Shown here piece by piece: positions 13,020 to 15,857 of a stretch of DNA of 15,857 bases. The position numbers and the translations under genes were made by a program. The stretch's first letter is position 1. Each line of letters opens with the position of its first letter. The stretch comes from Ruminococcus sp. (lineage in GTDB: Bacteria; Bacillota_A; Clostridia; Oscillospirales; Acutalibacteraceae). Below the pieces are notes generated by a model, which saw only the letters and a program-made list of their open reading frames with translations, was not told where the DNA came from and ran no database searches. The stretch lies in contig JAFUPE010000054.1 in assembly GCA_017481395.1 (NCBI GenBank), positions 1 through 15,857 on the forward strand, in the 5' to 3' direction.

Positions 13020-14810
13020 ATGAATATAACAAACGATATTAAATACATAGGTGTAAACGACCACAAGGTAGACCTTTTTGAGGGTCAGTACATTGTGCCT
13101 AACGGTATGGCTTACAACTCATATGTAATTATGGACGAGAAAGTTGCCGTTATGGACACAGTTGACGCAGGCTTTACCCACGAATGGCTGGATAATTTAC
13201 AAAACGCCTTAGAAGGCAGAAAGCCTGATTACCTTATAGTTCAGCATATGGAACCTGACCACTCTGCAAATATTATGAGCTTTGCAAAGGCATATCCTGA
13301 CGCAAAAATTGTAGCATCTCAAAAAGCATTTGCCATGATGAAAAACTTCTTCGGCACAGATTTCGAGGACAAGCAGGTAGTTGTCGGCGAAGGCGACACC
13401 CTTAACTTAGGTACACATACCCTTACCTTTGTTACTGCTCCCATGGTGCACTGGCCTGAGGTTATCGTTACCTACGACAACAAAGACAAGGTGCTTTTCT
13501 CTGCAGACGGATTCGGCAAGTTCGGTGCTTTGGATGTAGAGGAAGACTGGGCTTGCGAGGCTAGAAGGTACTACATCGGTATTGTAGGCAAATACGGTGT
13601 TCAGGTCCAGAATCTTCTTAAAAAAGCTGCAGGTCTTGATATTGCAATAATCTGTCCCTTACATGGTCCTATTCTCACCGAAAATTTAGGCTACTACCTG
13701 AATTTATACAACACTTGGTCAAGCTACACCCCCGAGGAAGAGGGCATTGTAATTGCTTATACCTCGGTTTACGGCAACACCAAGAAGGCTGTTATGGAGC
13801 TTAAGGAAAAGCTTAAGGCAAAGGGTTGCCCCAAGGTAGTTGTTAATGACCTTGCAAGGGTTGATATGGCAGAAGCAGTTGAGGACGCCTTCCGCTACAG
13901 CAAAATCGTTCTTGCAACTACCACCTATAATTCTGAGATTTTCCCATTTATGAGAGAATTCATCAACCACCTGACAGAGCGTAACTTCTCTAACCGCACA
14001 GTTGCTTTTATTGAAAACGGCAGCTGGGCACCTATGGCAAACAAGGTTATGAAGGGTATGTTTGAAAAGTCAAAAAACCTTACCTTTGCCGAAAATTCTG
14101 TTACCATTCGCTCTGCCTTGAATGAAGAAAGTTCAAATGCTCTTGATGCTTTATCGGAGGAACTTTGTATGGAATATCTTGCTCAGCAAGATTCAACAGC
14201 TAACAAAAACGACCTTAATGCCCTTTTCAATATCGGCTATGGTCTTTACGTTGTAACTTCAAACGACGGCAAAAAGGACAACGGACTTATTGTAAACACC
14301 GTTACTCAGGTTACAAACACACCTAACCGCATTGCAGTTACAATCAACAAAGAAAATTATTCTCACCACATTATCAAGCAGACTGGAATAATGAACATCA
14401 ACTGCCTTACTGTTGACGCTCCTTTCTCTGTTTTTGAAAAATTAGGCTTTGTAAGCGGCAGACACGAGGACAAGTTCAAAGACTGCGAGCCCTTACGCTC
14501 TGACAACGGTCTTATCTTCCTGCCCAGATACATCAACTCCTTTATGTCTTTAAAGGTTGAGCAGTACGTAGACCTTGACACTCATGGAATGTTTATCTGC
14601 TCTATTACAGAATCAAGGGTAATTTCCGACCGTGAAACCATGACCTACTCCTATTATCACGAAAATGTTAAGCCCAAGCCCGAAACCGAAGGCAAAAAAG
14701 GCTATGTCTGCAAAATCTGCGGATATATTTACGAGGGCGACACCCTTCCTGAGGACTTCATCTGCCCCTTGTGCAAACACGGTGCAGCTGACTTTGAAGA
14801 AATAAAATAA
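13020..14810 (+). CDS. Four-domain flavodiiron protein (diiron, flavodoxin, flavin reductase, rubredoxin)
   Basis: A 596-residue soluble enzyme that reduces O2 to water and/or NO to N2O. Domains in order: metallo-beta-lactamase-like diiron core (1-240) with ligands H76, E78, D80, H144, D163 and H215, spaced as in Moorella FprA; flavodoxin (242-390) with the FMN loop TSVYGNT (248-254); flavin-reductase-like domain (about 398-555, starting LFNIGYGLYVVTSNDG); and a C-terminal rubredoxin (561-596) with C564, C567, C582, C585. Only 14 residues separate the two Cys pairs, against about 29 in classic rubredoxins, so this is a short-spaced type. The fusion places the whole electron path in one chain. 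ATG 13020 has GAGGTG upstream. Desulfoferrodoxin follows after 23 bases. O2 versus NO preference cannot be read from the sequence. Confidence 0.93.
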   Translation: MNITNDIKYIGVNDHKVDLFEGQYIVPNGMAYNSYVIMDEKVAVMDTVDAGFTHEWLDNLQNALEGRKPDYLIVQHMEPDHSANIMSFAKAYPDAKIVASQKAFAMMKNFFGTDFEDKQVVVGEGDTLNLGTHTLTFVTAPMVHWPEVIVTYDNKDKVLFSADGFGKFGALDVEEDWACEARRYYIGIVGKYGVQVQNLLKKAAGLDIAIICPLHGPILTENLGYYLNLYNTWSSYTPEEEGIVIAYTSVYGNTKKAVMELKEKLKAKGCPKVVVNDLARVDMAEAVEDAFRYSKIVLATTTYNSEIFPFMREFINHLTERNFSNRTVAFIENGSWAPMANKVMKGMFEKSKNLTFAENSVTIRSALNEESSNALDALSEELCMEYLAQQDSTANKNDLNALFNIGYGLYVVTSNDGKKDNGLIVNTVTQVTNTPNRIAVTINKENYSHHIIKQTGIMNINCLTVDAPFSVFEKLGFVSGRHEDKFKDCEPLRSDNGLIFLPRYINSFMSLKVEQYVDLDTHGMFICSITESRVISDRETMTYSYYHENVKPKPETEGKKGYVCKICGYIYEGDTLPEDFICPLCKHGAADFEEIK

Positions 14811-14833
14811 TATTTTTTACGGAGGTAAATTTT

Positions 14834-15214
14834 ATGTGTGGAATCAGATTTTACAAATGTATGCACTGCGGTAACATCATCGGTGTTATTCACAACGCAG
14901 GTGTTCCTATGATGTGTTGCGGCGAAAAAATGACCGAGCTTATCCCCGGCACAGTTGATGCCGCTGTGGAAAAGCACGTACCTGTAGTAACCGTTGAGGG
15001 CAACATCGTAACCGTTAAGGTTGGCGAGGTAGAACACCCCATGGTAGAGGAACACTTCATTCAGTGGGTATACCTACAGACAGACCGCGGCGGTCAGCGC
15101 AAGTGCTTAAAGCCCGGCGACAAGCCCGAGGTTAAGTTTGCACTTTGCGACGAAGTACCCGTTGCAGCCTTTGAATACTGCAACCTTCACTGCTTATGGA
15201 AAGCTGACATCTGA
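14834..15214 (+). CDS. dfx: Desulfoferrodoxin (two-iron superoxide reductase)
   Basis: A 126-residue cytosolic enzyme reducing superoxide to hydrogen peroxide without releasing O2, the anaerobe's alternative to superoxide dismutase. The N-terminal desulforedoxin-like domain binds the FeCys4 centre I (C9, C12, C28, C29). The catalytic centre II has all expected ligands: H48 in EKHVP (with the conserved E46 and K47), H68, H74, C116 and H119. Length matches two-iron family members (about 125). It starts 23 bases after the flavodiiron stop with GGAGGT upstream, and rubredoxin, its usual electron donor, follows 22 bases later, so the three form an operon. The TGA stop here is clearly used as a stop, followed at once by the next gene's ribosome binding site. 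Confidence 0.96.
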   Translation: MCGIRFYKCMHCGNIIGVIHNAGVPMMCCGEKMTELIPGTVDAAVEKHVPVVTVEGNIVTVKVGEVEHPMVEEHFIQWVYLQTDRGGQRKCLKPGDKPEVKFALCDEVPVAAFEYCNLHCLWKADI

Positions 15215-15236
15215 TTAATTTACGGAGGAAAACAAA

Positions 15237-15392
15237 ATGAAATACGTATGTGACGCTTGCGGCTGGATTTACGACGAGGAGGCAGGTCTTCCTGAGCAGG
15301 GTATTGCACCCGGCACCAAGTTTGAAGACTTACCCGAAGATTTTGAATGTCCCCTTTGCTGTGTTGGCAAGGATATGTTCAGCGAAGCTTAA
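15237..15392 (+). CDS. Rubredoxin
   Basis: A 51-residue electron carrier with one FeCys4 site: C5 and C8 ([10 protein letters not shown]) and C38 and C41 ([12 protein letters not shown]). The spacing between pairs (29 residues), the [12 protein letters not shown] block and the aromatic residues Y3, W10, Y12, F29, F36 and F48 are classic. It likely passes electrons to the desulfoferrodoxin directly upstream and perhaps to the flavodiiron protein. GGAGG at 15224-15228 precedes the ATG at 15237 by 8 bases. Unusual: the residue after the fourth ligand is C42, where nearly all rubredoxins have Gly. It is the last gene of the operon, closed by a terminator. Confidence 0.96.
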   Translation: MKYVCDACGWIYDEEAGLPEQGIAPGTKFEDLPEDFECPLCCVGKDMFSEA

Positions 15393-15405
15393 ATAACACA
15401 AAAAG

Positions 15406-15434
15406 AAACCGAGGCTTTTAAAAAGCCTCGGTTT
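15406..15434. terminator. Bidirectional terminator between rubredoxin and trpB
   Basis: Arms AAACCGAGGCTTTT (15406-15419) and AAAAGCCTCGGTTT (15421-15434) form a GC-rich stem with an AT loop, then TTATTATT on the plus side; reading on the minus strand it also ends in a T-rich run (TTTCTTTTTG). It serves the rubredoxin operon and the convergent trpB. Confidence 0.88.
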
Positions 15435-15439
15435 TATTA

Positions 15440-15857
15440 TTATCTGATACCGTATTTTTCAATAACGTAATCCATATCCTTGTCGCCTCTGCCTGAAAGG
15501 TTAATAAGTACAGAGCCGTGCTCCATAGTCTTTGCAAGCTTCATGCCATAGGCAACTGCGTGGGAGCTTTCAATAGCAGGGATAATACCCTCAAGACGGC
15601 TGAGCTTGTAGAAAGCATCAATGGTTTCTTCGTCGTCAATTACGTCGTACTTAACTCTGCCGATTTCCTGCAAAAATGCGTGCTCGGGACCAGAGGAAGG
15701 ATAGTCAAGACCTGAAGCTACTGAGTAAACAGGAGCAGGCTCGCCCTTTTCGTCCTTAAGCATTATAGAGTTAAAGCCGTGCATAATGCCCTCTGTGCCG
15801 TACTTAAGAGAAGCTGCGTGGTCACCAAGTGTAGGGCCTTTACCTAAAGGCTCGATA
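15440..15857 (-). CDS. trpB: Tryptophan synthase beta chain, C-terminal part (5' end outside window)
   Basis: The last 138 residues of TrpB, the pyridoxal-phosphate enzyme that joins indole and serine to make tryptophan in a complex with TrpA. Recognisable blocks: [20 protein letters not shown] at the window edge, [37 protein letters not shown], then [13 protein letters not shown] and the C-terminal [14 protein letters not shown] near the cofactor site. The frame runs off the window with no start; the internal ATG at 15784 is not the start because family sequence continues upstream of it. The catalytic Lys and the GGGSNA phosphate loop lie outside the window or near its edge and cannot be judged. 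Canonical TrpB rather than the TrpB2 type is likely from the PSSGPEH and SGRGDKD blocks. Confidence 0.93.
   Translation of the reverse strand, partial: IEPLGKGPTLGDHAASLKYGTEGIMHGFNSIMLKDEKGEPAPVYSVASGLDYPSSGPEHAFLQEIGRVKYDVIDDEETIDAFYKLSRLEGIIPAIESSHAVAYGMKLAKTMEHGSVLINLSGRGDKDMDYVIEKYGIR

Noticed and set aside
1..15857. CRISPR arrays, tRNA/rRNA genes, insertion sequences, prophage or toxin-antitoxin pairs
   Set aside because: Looked for regularly spaced repeats, cloverleaf signatures, transposase or integrase motifs and paired small genes on both strands; none seen.

Overview
The window looks like a chromosomal segment of a strictly anaerobic Firmicute of class Clostridia, probably a gut or rumen Oscillospirales/Ruminococcaceae-type bacterium. 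This is inferred from the moderate-to-low GC, AGGAGG-type ribosome binding sites, TTGACA/TATAAT promoters, a ruminococcal-style dockerin, an anaerobic superoxide reductase/flavodiiron/rubredoxin operon, and a CsbB-GtcA-YfhO-like gene set. Species cannot be named from the sequence alone. I see no tRNA, rRNA, CRISPR array, insertion sequence or phage gene.

Layout. (1) 1-403, minus: the 5' end of valS, interrupted by an in-frame TGA where the family continues in the same frame; it has a strong promoter and a very short leader. (2) 604-3586, plus: an ECF-type sigma factor, a membrane protein with a short cytosolic head, a Pro/Thr-rich stalk and a Cna-B-like outer domain (likely its anti-sigma/sensor), and a secreted dockerin protein, closed by a hairpin terminator. 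(3) 3599-8252: a divergent cell-surface glycosylation locus. A GtrA-type flippase and a CsbB/GtrB-type polyprenyl-phosphate glycosyltransferase lie on the minus strand, and a 1005-residue YfhO-family membrane protein on the plus strand. (4) 8260-11505: single-gene units: YfcE-like phosphodiesterase (+), MATE transporter (-), a small protein resembling DUF1874/STIV-B116 (-) and the YbaK Cys-tRNA(Pro) deacylase (+). (5) 11504-15434: a Crp/Fnr regulator (-) divergent from a polycysteine ferredoxin-like protein (+), then a four-domain flavodiiron protein, desulfoferrodoxin (superoxide reductase) and a 51-residue rubredoxin. (6) 15440-15857, minus: the C-terminal part of trpB, running off the window.

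How the genes work together. In region 5 a Crp/Fnr regulator sits beside proteins that reduce O2 or NO (flavodiiron protein) and superoxide (desulfoferrodoxin), with rubredoxin as electron carrier. A perfect 16-bp palindrome, TGTTGAAATTTCAACA, lies between the regulator and the ferredoxin-like gene. It is centred at -41.5 from the start site predicted by the ferredoxin -10 box, the classic position for Crp/Fnr activation, and falls in the regulator's own predicted 5' leader, suggesting activation one way and feedback the other. In region 3 the three protein families are those that together glycosylate lipoteichoic acid in Bacillus and Listeria. In region 2 the layout suggests an outside-in signalling operon tied to a dockerin-bearing extracellular protein.

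The points most worth a second look are the Crp/Fnr palindrome geometry, the sigma/stalk-sensor/dockerin operon, the DUF1874-like protein that seems to have lost the catalytic His of ring nucleases, the flavodiiron fusion, and the in-frame stop in valS.
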